Shown here: piece after piece, positions 1 through 9,219 of the stretch
Layout of the letters: each line of letters opens with the position of its first letter
How positions within the stretch are numbered: position 1 is the stretch's first letter
Assembly (NCBI GenBank): GCA_937911265.1
Contig: CALDRG010000028.1
Span: forward strand, 1 to 33,280
Source of the DNA: Thalassarchaeum sp002495735
GTDB taxonomy: Archaea > Thermoplasmatota > Poseidoniia > Poseidoniales > Thalassarchaeaceae
Direction of reading: 5' to 3'
Length of the DNA stretch: 33,280 nt
Made by a program: the position numbers and the translations under genes
Notes under the pieces: generated by a model
What the model was told of the DNA's origin: nothing
The model's input: the letters and a program-made list of their open reading frames with translations, nothing else
The model's database searches: none

Positions 1-47
1 GCCTCTCGCTCCCCTCAGACGGCGAGCGAGCCTTCAATTGAATGGAC

Positions 48-66
48 TCGACATCATAGATGTCGA
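48..66 (-). other. Stem-loop just after the DUF63 gene
   Basis: A perfect inverted repeat with 8-base arms (tcgacatc / gatgtcga) and a 3-base loop lies three bases beyond the DUF63 stop codon. There is no T-run after it, so it does not look like a bacterial intrinsic terminator; a role at the transcript 3' end is inferred from position. The rest of 1-68 shows only a weak second repeat (ctcgct at 5-10, agcgag at 25-30) and no gene. Confidence 0.45.
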
Positions 67-68
67 AT

Positions 69-1352
69 TTAGACGCCGATTACGAGCCGTCCGACATCCC
101 TCAGTCCCGGTGCCATGCCGACAGTTAGGATGGCCATAGCAATGAGTAGCCTGAGGTGCTGCTGCCGGTGCTCAAAGTTGGCTATTGCGAAGAAGTACCA
201 AATTAGTCCGCCGAGAGCCAGTTTGACTACTGTGAACCCATACGCGTTGCCGAAGAACTCGATAATCTCGGCCGAGAACAAGTGCTTCTCGGAGTATCCG
301 AAGGCCTCTATCCCAATGCCTGTAGCGAGTCCGTCGAGCAGTTGTCCGGCGACAGCAAGAAAAACTACCGGGGAAGCCAACACCGCCTTTTTTCTCAGGC
401 TCTCGATTAGGTCCTTGTCGGAAGATTCCAGCTCATCGTACTGCTCCTCTGTCATCCCTAGAGGAAGGATGCCCGCGACGAAGCCGTGCTCGGCCAATTC
501 GCTGGCTGCTGGAAGACCAGTCTGGTGCATCTGGTAGACGAGCACTGCCGGCGCGCCGATGACTACTGCCAATGGCCAGAGTGTGACTTGGTCGGGGTTG
601 CTGATGCCAAACGAAAGCAGGGGGCCGAGAAGCGCTATTGACCCTCCGAGACCGACTATGAAGACACAGCGCTGGACCAGCGTGAAGCCGAATAACGGTT
701 TGTTAATTATCAGAGCGGGTACGAGCAGGGCGGTGATGAAGCACACCAGCATTGCGGTATTATCGAAGCCTGCAGATGAAGTGACTGAGCCAGCATCGAT
801 AGAAGTGTAGTAGATAACAATCTGGGCGAGGATAAGAATCGTCGCAGCGCTGTCAACCTTGGATATCATGTCCTCTTCCGACTTGGAATCGCTGTGGGCG
901 ATTAGGTATCCGAAAGCCCCAGCGATGACGACCCAGGCTGCTGTTTGGAAATGGATGCCGGGGCTGACGAAGTAGGGTTCGAGCGAGGTGTCGAACATGT
1001 TGGCATCCTCCACGATCTCGCCGAGGACTGCCCAGAGGACGTAGGGCAGCAGTGCCAGTATCATAGCATCGCTGTGATCTAACCCCAGATAACGGAGCCA
1101 TGCAGAGAGGGCGATGGCGAACAGAGTAAGCACGAATGCGTAGGTCATGGTGTTGGCTAGGTTGTAGCTGGCATCGTTGCTAGACTCGTTCAACACCGGA
1201 TTGAGATAGTACTCGTATAGGAAGTCGGTCACGGGGTTTTCCACACTTAGGAAATTCAGTACGATACCACCGAAGACCAGTCCGGCGACAAGAAGCAGGG
1301 CTTTGATGGCCCACTCCTCGTAGTCATACATCTCCTCGAGAGGATTAGACAC
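69..1352 (-). CDS. DUF63 family integral membrane protein
   Basis: A 427-residue polytopic membrane protein. It matches the archaeal DUF63 family in its hallmark segments: a YYLNP stretch followed by YNLANTMTY near residues 48-72, then a LLPYVLWAVLGEIVEDA block near 101-117 and FVSPGIHF near 128-135. About ten hydrophobic segments are visible. The function of DUF63 is unknown, so none is given. The start is GTG; an in-frame ATG lies seven codons in. A TATA-like cataagc sits about 26 bases before the GTG with no clear Shine-Dalgarno box, which would fit a leaderless transcript. It follows the KH-protein gene on the same strand after a 43-base gap. It is at the long end for the family. Confidence 0.85.
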   Translation of the reverse strand: MSNPLEEMYDYEEWAIKALLLVAGLVFGGIVLNFLSVENPVTDFLYEYYLNPVLNESSNDASYNLANTMTYAFVLTLFAIALSAWLRYLGLDHSDAMILALLPYVLWAVLGEIVEDANMFDTSLEPYFVSPGIHFQTAAWVVIAGAFGYLIAHSDSKSEEDMISKVDSAATILILAQIVIYYTSIDAGSVTSSAGFDNTAMLVCFITALLVPALIINKPLFGFTLVQRCVFIVGLGGSIALLGPLLSFGISNPDQVTLWPLAVVIGAPAVLVYQMHQTGLPAASELAEHGFVAGILPLGMTEEQYDELESSDKDLIESLRKKAVLASPVVFLAVAGQLLDGLATGIGIEAFGYSEKHLFSAEIIEFFGNAYGFTVVKLALGGLIWYFFAIANFEHRQQHLRLLIAMAILTVGMAPGLRDVGRLVIGV

Positions 1353-1373
1353 GGTATTCCGTGAAGCGCGCTA

Positions 1374-1382
1374 CGCTTATGC
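1374..1382 (-). promoter_or_regulatory. Possible TATA box for the DUF63 gene
   Basis: On the minus strand this reads gcataagcg, centred about 26 bases before the GTG start of the DUF63 gene. That spacing fits an archaeal leaderless transcript starting at the GTG. It resembles the gataagc and gataaag elements upstream of the tRNA-Tyr and L15e genes. Based on position and sequence only. Confidence 0.35.
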
Positions 1383-1395
1383 ATGGCGGTGTGAG

Positions 1396-2127
1396 TCACT
1401 CTTCCTCGTAGACAATTTCCTCGTCATCTGCGAGATCCAGTATGCTGCTTACTTCCTCTTCGTCTTCGGGGTCGACCTGTGAGTCCTTGAAACGGCGCTC
1501 CCTGCGTCTACGTGCCTCTGCCAGTCCCGGAACCAGTGTCTCGAAGGTTGAAGACTCGTCGGTACTGTGTCCCTCATAACTCTCGAGCCTGCGAGAGCGT
1601 AGTCTCTGGCGCTTGCGGTCTTGCTCGAGACCGTGCAGGATAGTGCTGTGTTCGGAGCCGCGCAGGATACCTTCGATTGCGGGTGCGGCTAGAGCGAGTC
1701 CGTCCTCGTCTCCGATGACCAGTACCGTAGATCCGTATATCGCCAACTCACAACGGGAAATCTCCTCTATCAGACTGCGGATACGGCCGTTTCTGCCAAT
1801 CAGTCTGCTCCTCATCCTACGGGTTTGATTGGGTTGCTTGCCTACCCACTCACGGATGTCGTACATCTTGAGAAAAATCTCGTCCTGAATCAGCTGTACG
1901 GCTCGCTTTGGAGCCAGTCCGCGACCGATAGCCACTATGACATCGGGCATCTTCATTCGGACGATTGGATCTACACTACCCTCTCCCCAGTCGGCCATTA
2001 CTTCACCATTCTTTGAGTCAATCTCAAGTGTTGCTCCGCACGCTTCTTCAAGCATACGGCGGGTCTCACCGCCCTTGCCTATCAGCACCGCAATGCGGTC
2101 CTGCGGGATACGTGCCAGATGCTCCAC
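1396..2127 (-). CDS. KH-domain RNA-binding protein, Dim2/Krr1-like
   Basis: A 243-residue protein with two KH-like modules. The first has IGKGGE at residues 16-21; the second has IGRNGR at 110-115 followed by IRSLIEE. This two-KH layout is that of archaeal Dim2 (relative of eukaryotic Pno1/Krr1), which binds the 3' end of small-subunit rRNA during maturation and can influence initiation factor aIF2. It lies directly downstream of the RIO1 kinase and aIF1A genes, a classic archaeal neighbourhood that supports a ribosome-assembly role. Residues after about 165 form an extension beyond the KH core: an Arg-rich part, then a strongly acidic end. The start is GTG, with no obvious Shine-Dalgarno box, 26 bases after the RIO1 stop. 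Confidence 0.9.
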   Translation of the reverse strand: MEHLARIPQDRIAVLIGKGGETRRMLEEACGATLEIDSKNGEVMADWGEGSVDPIVRMKMPDVIVAIGRGLAPKRAVQLIQDEIFLKMYDIREWVGKQPNQTRRMRSRLIGRNGRIRSLIEEISRCELAIYGSTVLVIGDEDGLALAAPAIEGILRGSEHSTILHGLEQDRKRQRLRSRRLESYEGHSTDESSTFETLVPGLAEARRRRERRFKDSQVDPEDEEEVSSILDLADDEEIVYEEE

Positions 2128-2153
2128 GACTGCGGTCGACCCGCCGCCCTGTT

Positions 2154-3035
2154 TTAATCTCCGCCCGAGAGCGAAGGGAGAGAGGGAACTGGATCATCGA
2201 GCACTCTAGCTAAACTTTCAGCTAGGTCGACGTTGTGCCCCTGTCGATTTATCCAATCGACTAGTCTAGTTACGTCCCTGATTAGGAACTCATCTGAACT
2301 GGGGTGCTGTCGGGTTACGCTCTGACCGACATCGATGACCCATGGCTCTCCGTCGAGCCAGAGGACGTTGTATTCGCTGAAGTCGGCGTGCACGAGATCA
2401 CATGTCTGCCAGTTAATCGCTACGAACTCGAGCAGGTCCTCGAAGACCTCGTATGGCTTATCGATGGTGATGTCCTTGAGTCGAGGACTGGCTCCCCTCT
2501 CGTCGCCGATATATTCCATTACGAGGACATTCTTCAGGCTATCAAGCGGCTCCGGGACCCGTAGTCCATGCTTGCGCATGCGCTTGAGATTTCGTAGCTC
2601 CTTGCGCACCCAGATGTTTACCAGTTCGCGGTGCCTGCGTGACAGGCCTGAGAACCTCGGATCACCGTCGATGTACTTTGCCAGACCCTTGAATACCGCA
2701 TTGGTTGTGTGGAATATCTTGACGGCTACTGGGCCGTGATTGGTGGTAGCGTGGAAAACATGCGCTTCCTTGCCTCTGGCTATTGGGTAGTCAATTGTCT
2801 CAATCTTCCCCTTCTGCATCAGCTTGTGAACCGCCAGCAGCGTAGAGCGGTCGAAGACCTGATCGAAAACCCGTCTATCGACCCACTCGTATCTCCCCTT
2901 ACCGAGGACTCCTTGCAGACCGTCCTCAATATCGTCGAACATCCGCTTGAAGCGCGGCTCAGACATCCAGTCGTGCTTCTTCTCTGCTCGCATCAAGGCG
3001 TCGAGTTCTGGAAAGTCGTCCATCTCATCCGACAT
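2154..3035 (-). CDS. rio1: RIO1-family serine/threonine protein kinase
   Basis: An atypical kinase of 293 residues from the chosen ATG. RIO1 hallmarks are present: nucleotide-binding loop ARGKEAHVF near residue 86, ATP-contacting lysine in VAVKIF near 106, catalytic loop HADFSEYN with Asp near 218 and Asn near 223, and metal-binding IDVGQ with Asp near 235. RIO1 proteins bind pre-40S/pre-30S particles and use ATP in late small-subunit maturation. The reading frame can be extended four codons to a TTG that overlaps the aIF1A stop, but the ATG at 3035 lies exactly three bases after GGTGAG, the spacing used by neighbouring nuo genes, so that start is preferred. It lies between aIF1A and the KH protein in an apparent operon. 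Confidence 0.93.
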   Translation of the reverse strand: MSDEMDDFPELDALMRAEKKHDWMSEPRFKRMFDDIEDGLQGVLGKGRYEWVDRRVFDQVFDRSTLLAVHKLMQKGKIETIDYPIARGKEAHVFHATTNHGPVAVKIFHTTNAVFKGLAKYIDGDPRFSGLSRRHRELVNIWVRKELRNLKRMRKHGLRVPEPLDSLKNVLVMEYIGDERGASPRLKDITIDKPYEVFEDLLEFVAINWQTCDLVHADFSEYNVLWLDGEPWVIDVGQSVTRQHPSSDEFLIRDVTRLVDWINRQGHNVDLAESLARVLDDPVPSLPSLSGGD

Positions 3036-3039
3036 GCTC

Positions 3040-3558
3040 TCACCCAAAGAACGAATCTATGTCATCCTCAGGAGCTTGGTCCGGAGTGGTTTCGGATTCG
3101 GACTCGGTGATTTCTGAGACCTGCGGTTTGGACTCTTTCTCTGGCGACTCCTCTTCGGCCGCAGTCTCGATGTCGATACTTCTCACTCCTTCAAGATCGG
3201 ACATGCCAAACAGATCCACTATCTCAGGGAGCACACCCTTCCTAGAGAGGTAGAGAGATTGGGTCTTGGTATAGCGCATGCATACGTTTGCCTTCTCATC
3301 CTGGAAGTCCCAAGGTTGGACCACGATGAGATCACCCTCGCGCACCCACTGCCGGCGTCGCATCTTGCCCGGGATGCGAGCGAGGCGGCTTTCGCCATCC
3401 TCGCAGACTGCTCTGACCCTGCGTCCACCGAGTATCTGATCGGCGATTGCAAACATCTCGTTCACCTTCCGTTTTGGAAGGGGGACGCGAATGCGGTCGC
3501 CGCCGGATTCCAGCCGAGCCAGAAGCTCTGTGTCGACCTTCTCTTCCCTACGAGCCAT
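3040..3558 (-). CDS. Translation initiation factor aIF1A with acidic tail
   Basis: 172 residues from MARREEKVD; the frame remains open 47 codons upstream into the nuoN end, but that part does not look like the family. The core (about 22-115) is the S1/OB-fold of aIF1A: NEMFAIADQILGGRRVRAVCEDG, then RIPGKMRRRQWVREGD and VVQPWDF. The factor binds the small-subunit A site and assists start-codon selection. Archaeal aIF1A is usually about 100-115 residues; here an extra acidic, Glu/Ser/Asp-rich tail of about 55 residues ends in EDDIDSFFG, recalling the acidic C-terminus of eukaryotic eIF1A. No Shine-Dalgarno box is seen; a tagatatg element 36-45 bases upstream may be its TATA box. It is followed 4 bases later by the RIO1 start. 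Confidence 0.93.
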   Translation of the reverse strand: MARREEKVDTELLARLESGGDRIRVPLPKRKVNEMFAIADQILGGRRVRAVCEDGESRLARIPGKMRRRQWVREGDLIVVQPWDFQDEKANVCMRYTKTQSLYLSRKGVLPEIVDLFGMSDLEGVRSIDIETAAEEESPEKESKPQVSEITESESETTPDQAPEDDIDSFFG

Positions 3559-3602
3559 GAGGCTGCGTCGATAGTCCCCTATGTGAAGTTGAGCATATCT
3601 AA

Positions 3603-5300
3603 TCAACTGCCCATAAAGGAGTCGACTGCAGAGCCTACCATGTCGAGCAGCGAGTTGCTCAGCGGACCAATGCCGAAGAGCAGTGTCAGCACGGCACATG
3701 CGATGATGGCCATCCTCAAAGATGGGGCGCGTTTGAGGGGGTTCTCCGTGGCTGGAGACTCAAAGAACATGACCAAGACGATTCTGAGGTAGTAGAACAG
3801 TGACAGTGCGCTGTTCAGTACGATGGCGACTGCGAGCCAGAACACCGGATCCACCCCCTGTGCCCATGAGAGTGCGGTGGACGCTGATGCAGAACCGCTG
3901 CCGGCTGATACGTTGACTATCCCGTTAATCATCAGTAATTTTGAGAGAAACCCGGAGAGTGGTGGAACTCCGGCGAGAGAGAGCATGAACACAAACATCG
4001 ATGCGGCGATCACAGGATCGCGTCGGCCCATCCCATGCAGATCCTCCATCCTGTGGCCCTTTCCCTCTGCCTCGAGCATCGAGAGGATTAGGAAGGCACC
4101 CATCTTGAACAGCACAAGCACGACGAGATGGAATACCACAGCGGTGACGATAAGAGCGGACGTGTCTGAATCGGATAATCCGGAGCCGGTTGCAGCGATG
4201 GCTGCGAGCATGTATCCTGCGTGAGCCACGCTAGAATAGGCTAGTACCCGCTTCGGATTGTCACTGGTTAGCGCTGCAAGGTTGCCCCAAGTCATCGTCA
4301 CCACGGCAATTATAGACAGTGCGAGGAACCAGAAAGCCTGCCCCTCTGAAGGCATCGTGACCACCAGTAGGAGTCGTATGAGGGCGACGAAACCCATCGC
4401 CTTCGAAGCCGTTGCCAATACTCCAGCGACCGGAGAAGATGCTCCAGCGTAGGCATCAGGCACAGCCAGATGGAACGGAGCGGCCCCGACCTTGAAACCG
4501 AAAGCGACGAGCATCAAGCCGACGCCGATAGTCGCCAACGGGTCCATTCCTTCCATCGCATCCCATGAGGTCGCCAAATCGGTCATGTCGAGGTTACCGT
4601 TCCACAAGTACAGCAGCGACATCCCATAGATGCCAATCGCCGAGACCACTGAGCCGACAATGAAGTATTTCGTGCCGGCCTCACCGCCAACATCAGTCTC
4701 CTTGTGGAAGGCCACAAGAATGTAGGATGACAGTGATGCGAGCTCAAGGCACACGAACAGCATGAACAGATTAGTCGCCATCGCCATCAGGCTCATTCCG
4801 AGCCCTGTAGTGAGCAGTAGGATGTAGAAATCGACCTGTCGTCGGTTGTCTATCAGCGCGTTGATCTTGGCATCAGAGATGACAGTAGAATCCGTATCGA
4901 ATGGAGCCGAGGCCTTTGGCCTAGCAGGCAGTCGGGCAGTAGACGCCAAAGAGGCAAGCAGGAGTGCGGCGGAGAACACAAGGGCGAACACCCTACTGAA
5001 CTCGTCCACGTGCAGCAAGTTGCCTATATCGCCTTCTTCGCTTAGGAAGAGTAAGGAAGTCATGAAAGCTAGGGCGAGGGTGGTCGTCGCTATCTGATTC
5101 GGGAGTTTTGGATTGTTGGTAGTAGCGAACCTAGTGCCGCCAATCAAAATCGGAATTCGAATCTTCGTCAATGGAATTCGCATCGTCGCATCCCCGAAGT
5201 TCGGGACAAGTATCATCACGATGATGCCGCCAAGCATCAGTAACTCGGGCAGGATAAGCTGGGCAGTGGCCGAGTCCATGTCGTTGATTATCGAACTCAT
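3603..5300 (-). CDS. nuoN: Complex I proton-pumping subunit NuoN
   Basis: 565 residues, an antiporter-like subunit with roughly 14 membrane spans. Family signatures include CLELASLSSYILVAF with the conserved membrane Glu, AGTKYFIVGS, and the lysine-containing helix FKVGAAPFHLAVPDAYAGA followed by SPVAG. NuoN is one of three Mrp-antiporter-related pumps in the membrane arm. The ATG chosen overlaps the nuoM stop as ATGA; a GTG three codons upstream (5309) is an alternative and would overlap nuoM more. It is the last gene of the nuo operon. The 42 bases after it lead to aIF1A on the same strand. Confidence 0.95.
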   Translation of the reverse strand: MSSIINDMDSATAQLILPELLMLGGIIVMILVPNFGDATMRIPLTKIRIPILIGGTRFATTNNPKLPNQIATTTLALAFMTSLLFLSEEGDIGNLLHVDEFSRVFALVFSAALLLASLASTARLPARPKASAPFDTDSTVISDAKINALIDNRRQVDFYILLLTTGLGMSLMAMATNLFMLFVCLELASLSSYILVAFHKETDVGGEAGTKYFIVGSVVSAIGIYGMSLLYLWNGNLDMTDLATSWDAMEGMDPLATIGVGLMLVAFGFKVGAAPFHLAVPDAYAGASSPVAGVLATASKAMGFVALIRLLLVVTMPSEGQAFWFLALSIIAVVTMTWGNLAALTSDNPKRVLAYSSVAHAGYMLAAIAATGSGLSDSDTSALIVTAVVFHLVVLVLFKMGAFLILSMLEAEGKGHRMEDLHGMGRRDPVIAASMFVFMLSLAGVPPLSGFLSKLLMINGIVNVSAGSGSASASTALSWAQGVDPVFWLAVAIVLNSALSLFYYLRIVLVMFFESPATENPLKRAPSLRMAIIACAVLTLLFGIGPLSNSLLDMVGSAVDSFMGS

Positions 5301-6898
5301 GGACTCCACTCCTGTGCCTGCATGGCTTCAATCATGGTGTCGATGACGAATCCGGAACTCCAGTCTGACATCATGTCCCAGAAGATGAATGGCATGATAC
5401 CGAACAGCGCCGTCATCGCTGCGAGGGTCAGCATACCGGCGTTCTCGTGCCAGGTCAGGTCACTGGGATCTTCGCCGTGCAAGGTATCCGGAAGGATACC
5501 ATGCTCCGGATCGTTTGACTCGAAGATGGTCCTCTGCATCGAATTCAGGTAGTAGGCTGCGGTGACAATCAGAGTTAGCGCAGGTAGCAGAACCAGCCAT
5601 CCGTAGGTCATCCAGAATGCAATCAATATGGCGATTTCAGCGACGAAGCCAGCTAGGAGGGGTAGTCCGAGACTGGCCATCCAGCCAATCATCATATGGG
5701 CAGCCAGCCAGGGGCTGTGGTGTGCGATGCCACGCATCGATCCGATTTCCAGAGTATGATAGTGATGCTTGAACGCCCCAGCCACAGCGAACAGCAGTGG
5801 GCTGATTATTCCGTGAGCGAACATCATGAACAGTGCACCAGCGATACCCAGCGGCTGCATAGTGGCAATGCCGAGGAAAATCAGACCCATGTGGGAGACT
5901 GAGGAATAGGCGACCATTCGCTTGAGGTTGGTCTGCCCCATGCACACCCATGCGCCGTATACGAGGCTGACCATCCCGAGGAAAATCAGCAGGGGCACGA
6001 ACTCTATGGTGGACTCGGGGAATACTGTGACTGAGATTCTCAGGAATCCATAAGCTCCCATCTTCAACATCACTCCGGCCAGCAGCATCGAGCCTGCCGT
6101 TGGAGCCTGGACGTGGGCGTCAGGCAGCCAGGTATGCACAGGTACGCTGGGCATTTTGGTGGCGAATCCAATTAACAGGAGAAGCCAGACAAAGTGCCTC
6201 AGCCCCTCGTTCGGAATCAGGTTCTCCTGAGCGGTCATGGCGATGAGGTCAAAGTGATGGCCGGACAGACTTCCCAGACCTGCGATAGCTTCTGTATGGA
6301 AGTACATCACGAGAATTCCGATGAGCATGAAGACACTGGCTGTGAATGTGTAGATGAAGAACTTCATCGCCGCGTAGCGCCGATCCTCACCGCCCCAGAG
6401 TAGAATCAGGAGGAACATCGGAATCAGGGTCAACTCCCAGAACACGTAGAACACGAACAGGTCGAGAACGACGAATACGCCTAGTAGGGCGCCCTCCATT
6501 ATCAACAGCAGTGGGAAGAAGAGATGGGCTCGCTTGGCATCCCACTCGACCAGCATCGAGATTGGTATGAGGATGGCAGTCAGCCAGATCATCGGGAAGG
6601 AAAGAGCGTCCGCCCCAACCTTCCAAGTAACGCCGATGGCGGGAATGAGGTCAACCGCTTCATTCTGGAGCACGTATCCGCCTTGTGTGATGTTAGTCCA
6701 GTCGATGCTGCCTACCTGTCCAAGGAACAGCATGGTCGCGATAGTGGCTATGGCGAGGGCGACGCCCATGCTGATATTCCTTGAAACCTGTATCAGCCCC
6801 TCTGCAAATGAATTCGGTAGAACTCTCGGGAGTATCATCAAGATTAGTCCCATAGCCAATGGGACGAGGGTGATTACTGACAGGGGGTCGTCTATCAA
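5297..6898 (-). CDS. nuoM: Complex I proton-pumping subunit NuoM
   Basis: 533 residues. Motifs of the NuoM antiporter-like subunit are clear: VFWELTLIPMFLLILLWGG with the essential membrane Glu, GFATKMPSVPVHTWLPDAH with the pump Lys, then APTAGSMLLAGVMLKMGAYG. It pumps protons in the membrane arm between NuoL and NuoN. The longest frame begins at a GTG at 6913, but GGTGAG lies exactly three bases before a TTG at 6898 that overlaps the nuoL stop as TTGA. The same GGTGAG-N3 spacing marks nuoL, nuoI, nuoD and nuoB, so the TTG is taken as the start. Confidence 0.94.
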   Translation of the reverse strand: MIDDPLSVITLVPLAMGLILMILPRVLPNSFAEGLIQVSRNISMGVALAIATIATMLFLGQVGSIDWTNITQGGYVLQNEAVDLIPAIGVTWKVGADALSFPMIWLTAILIPISMLVEWDAKRAHLFFPLLLIMEGALLGVFVVLDLFVFYVFWELTLIPMFLLILLWGGEDRRYAAMKFFIYTFTASVFMLIGILVMYFHTEAIAGLGSLSGHHFDLIAMTAQENLIPNEGLRHFVWLLLLIGFATKMPSVPVHTWLPDAHVQAPTAGSMLLAGVMLKMGAYGFLRISVTVFPESTIEFVPLLIFLGMVSLVYGAWVCMGQTNLKRMVAYSSVSHMGLIFLGIATMQPLGIAGALFMMFAHGIISPLLFAVAGAFKHHYHTLEIGSMRGIAHHSPWLAAHMMIGWMASLGLPLLAGFVAEIAILIAFWMTYGWLVLLPALTLIVTAAYYLNSMQRTIFESNDPEHGILPDTLHGEDPSDLTWHENAGMLTLAAMTALFGIMPFIFWDMMSDWSSGFVIDTMIEAMQAQEWSP

Positions 6899-9210
6899 GC
6901 GCTCACCCCCCACACTAGTGCGAAGATGGAGAGCATTCCGACCGCAGCCATCAGGATGTAGTCACGAGCGCTGCCAGTGGTGATTCTTCTAACTTGCAAC
7001 GAGCCTGTTGAGGAGTTGGACTCAATCTGCTTGATTACGCCGTCAATGACGTTCTTGTCGAACCAAGCTGAGAGTCCGGCGAGAGGTATCGCCGTCTTGG
7101 CAAGGGTCATCTCGTAGAGATCGTCGAAGTATAGCCTCCTCTGGAGTGCCTCGGCAAGCTGGGAATTCGCTAGTTCGGAAACGTCTTGAGAACCAAACCT
7201 GCTTGACAGATTGACTAGCCAAGAAACTAGCGGACTTGCCTCAACACCATCGATTAGCCTGCCGCCGTGAATTCGTGAGGCCATCACAGGACCGATGACC
7301 ATGGCGATGAGTATGGTAGTCCAGCCAACCAACCTGAGATTGATATCTTCGGGCAAGAAGGCGTGTTCTAGCGTGTCGAGGATTCCATGGAAGGAGAGGT
7401 GGTCGTACTCAGGATCGCCTAGATAATCTGCCGCACCGAAAAGAGCGAGTGCGAAACCCCCAATTGCGGTAATGATGGAGAGTACGATCAACGGCTCCTT
7501 GATCCACGGTGTCGCTTCGTGGACATGTCCGACAACCTCGCTCTTTGGTGGGCCAGCGAAGGTCATCAGCCACATCCGAGTCATGTAGAAGCCGGTCATC
7601 CCTGCAGTTGCCAGCACCAACAGGGCCGGGACGAACATCAGTGGCTCCTCTTCCAGGCAGGCCTTCCAAGTTTCAGCGATGATGCCTTCCTTGGACCAGA
7701 AGCCGCCGATGAGGGGGATACCTATGATGGACATCGATCCGAACATCATGGCTGTGGCAGTGACTGGCATCCTAGCAGCGAGACCTCCCATGATGCGCAT
7801 GTCCTGCGGGTCGAAGTCACCGTGGTCGTCACCCTCGTTGGTGCTGTACTTCTCACTAAGCTCGCGCACGTGGTCGTGCGCGTGATGCACCTCGTGGATG
7901 ACCGAACCACTGGCCATGAAGAGCATGCCCTTGGCCATGGCGTGGTTGAACAAGTGAAACATCGAGGCCCCGATGACGAAGTAGCCCGCGTGATGTTCGC
8001 CGATATTGAGGAACAACAGGCCAGCACCCAATCCAGTGAAGATGTAGGCCAACTGGCTCATTGTTGAATATGCGAGGACTTTCTTGATGTCGTTCTGCAC
8101 GAATGCTATGGCTGCTGCCATGAACGCAGTGATGCCGCCTATCCAAGCGACAATCAGAGCGAAATTTTCCAACCCAGCGACGCCGTTAACGTGGACATCG
8201 ACGAAAGGCACCATACGAACTACAAGATAGAGGCCTGCGTTCACCATGGTCGCAGCGTGAATGAGTGCGGACACCGGGGTCGGTCCCTCCATGGCGTCAG
8301 GTAGCCATACATGGAGCGGAAACTGGGCTGACTTACCCACTGCTCCGATGAACAACATCAACAGAGCCCAGAACAACTCTCCCGAATCAACCAGAGCCCC
8401 GCCAACTCCTGTGGACGGGTCTTCGAAGATTACGGCGAACTCGAGTGAACCGTAGATGCCGTAGAGTATCAGGAGACCGACCATTAGGAACACGTCGCCC
8501 ACGCGGGTGGTCAGGAATGCCTTCTTGGCGGCATAGGCAGCACTTTCCTTCCAGTAGTAGAAACCGATGAGCAGGTAGGAACACAGTCCCATTATCTCCC
8601 AGAAAATGAACAGCCACAGGAAATTGTCAGCCAGAACCATCCCGAACATGCCGATGGCGAACAGCACAAACACCCCGTAGAAGCGATGGTTGCTGTCTTC
8701 GTTGATCTTGTCCGTGTTCATGTAGCCGAGGCTGAACCAGCATATTAGGAAGCACAGGAAGGTTGCTACGAATAGCAGCATCAGGGTGACCGAATCTATC
8801 CAAACTCCAACTCCAATGTCGGCGAAGCCCGTACTGAGCTCCCACTGCGTGCCTGACTGCTCGATGACATCGAAGGTCAGCCACGAGAACGGGTTGACCA
8901 CGGAGTGAGCTTCGAAGTGGGCGGACCCTACGATGTAGTCGTAGATGATCCAGATGGCAATGCTGAGAGCGAGTGCGAGTGCGCCAAGCCCGAATATACC
9001 GCCCTCCTTGTAGCGGTTCTTCCAAGTCTCATTGCCGTTGTACACCTGCCCGAGAACCAGTATAACGGGGAAGGTCAGTAGAGGCACGACTACAATGAGG
9101 AAGGCGGCCTCGACCGATTCCCAGCCGGCCAAGAATTTGAGGTATGGGACGACTAGTAGGAAGGGTATAATCGGAACTAGAAGCTCCCATTCGTTCTTCG
9201 TGTCGCTCAC
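6895..9210 (-). CDS. nuoL: Complex I proton-pumping subunit NuoL
   Basis: 771 residues, somewhat longer than the usual 610-680. Motifs: WLFIFWEIMGLCSYLLIGF with Glu205; GKSAQFPLHVWLPDAMEGP with Lys293; then TPVSALIHAATMV. NuoL is the distal pump with a lateral helix running along the membrane arm. A His-rich, acidic loop (HEVHHAHDHVREL, then NEGDDHGDFDPQD) follows GSV and lengthens the loop before MRIMGGL. The start is GTG, three bases after GGTGAG; nuoK ends 9 bases upstream. Its stop overlaps the nuoM start. Confidence 0.95.
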   Translation of the reverse strand: MSDTKNEWELLVPIIPFLLVVPYLKFLAGWESVEAAFLIVVVPLLTFPVILVLGQVYNGNETWKNRYKEGGIFGLGALALALSIAIWIIYDYIVGSAHFEAHSVVNPFSWLTFDVIEQSGTQWELSTGFADIGVGVWIDSVTLMLLFVATFLCFLICWFSLGYMNTDKINEDSNHRFYGVFVLFAIGMFGMVLADNFLWLFIFWEIMGLCSYLLIGFYYWKESAAYAAKKAFLTTRVGDVFLMVGLLILYGIYGSLEFAVIFEDPSTGVGGALVDSGELFWALLMLFIGAVGKSAQFPLHVWLPDAMEGPTPVSALIHAATMVNAGLYLVVRMVPFVDVHVNGVAGLENFALIVAWIGGITAFMAAAIAFVQNDIKKVLAYSTMSQLAYIFTGLGAGLLFLNIGEHHAGYFVIGASMFHLFNHAMAKGMLFMASGSVIHEVHHAHDHVRELSEKYSTNEGDDHGDFDPQDMRIMGGLAARMPVTATAMMFGSMSIIGIPLIGGFWSKEGIIAETWKACLEEEPLMFVPALLVLATAGMTGFYMTRMWLMTFAGPPKSEVVGHVHEATPWIKEPLIVLSIITAIGGFALALFGAADYLGDPEYDHLSFHGILDTLEHAFLPEDINLRLVGWTTILIAMVIGPVMASRIHGGRLIDGVEASPLVSWLVNLSSRFGSQDVSELANSQLAEALQRRLYFDDLYEMTLAKTAIPLAGLSAWFDKNVIDGVIKQIESNSSTGSLQVRRITTGSARDYILMAAVGMLSIFALVWGVSA

Positions 9211-9219
9211 TCTCTCACC

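Noticed and set aside
3559..3699. 47-codon upstream extension of aIF1A
   Set aside because: It overlaps the end of nuoN and is unlike aIF1A; MARREEKVD is the natural start.
7746..7935. His-rich loop in NuoL as a separate metal-binding domain
   Set aside because: It is a modest loop enlargement next to a site where NuoL normally has several His; no defined metal motif.
7519..8067. Plus-strand open frame of 182 codons inside nuoL
   Set aside because: Antisense shadow of well-conserved NuoL sequence.
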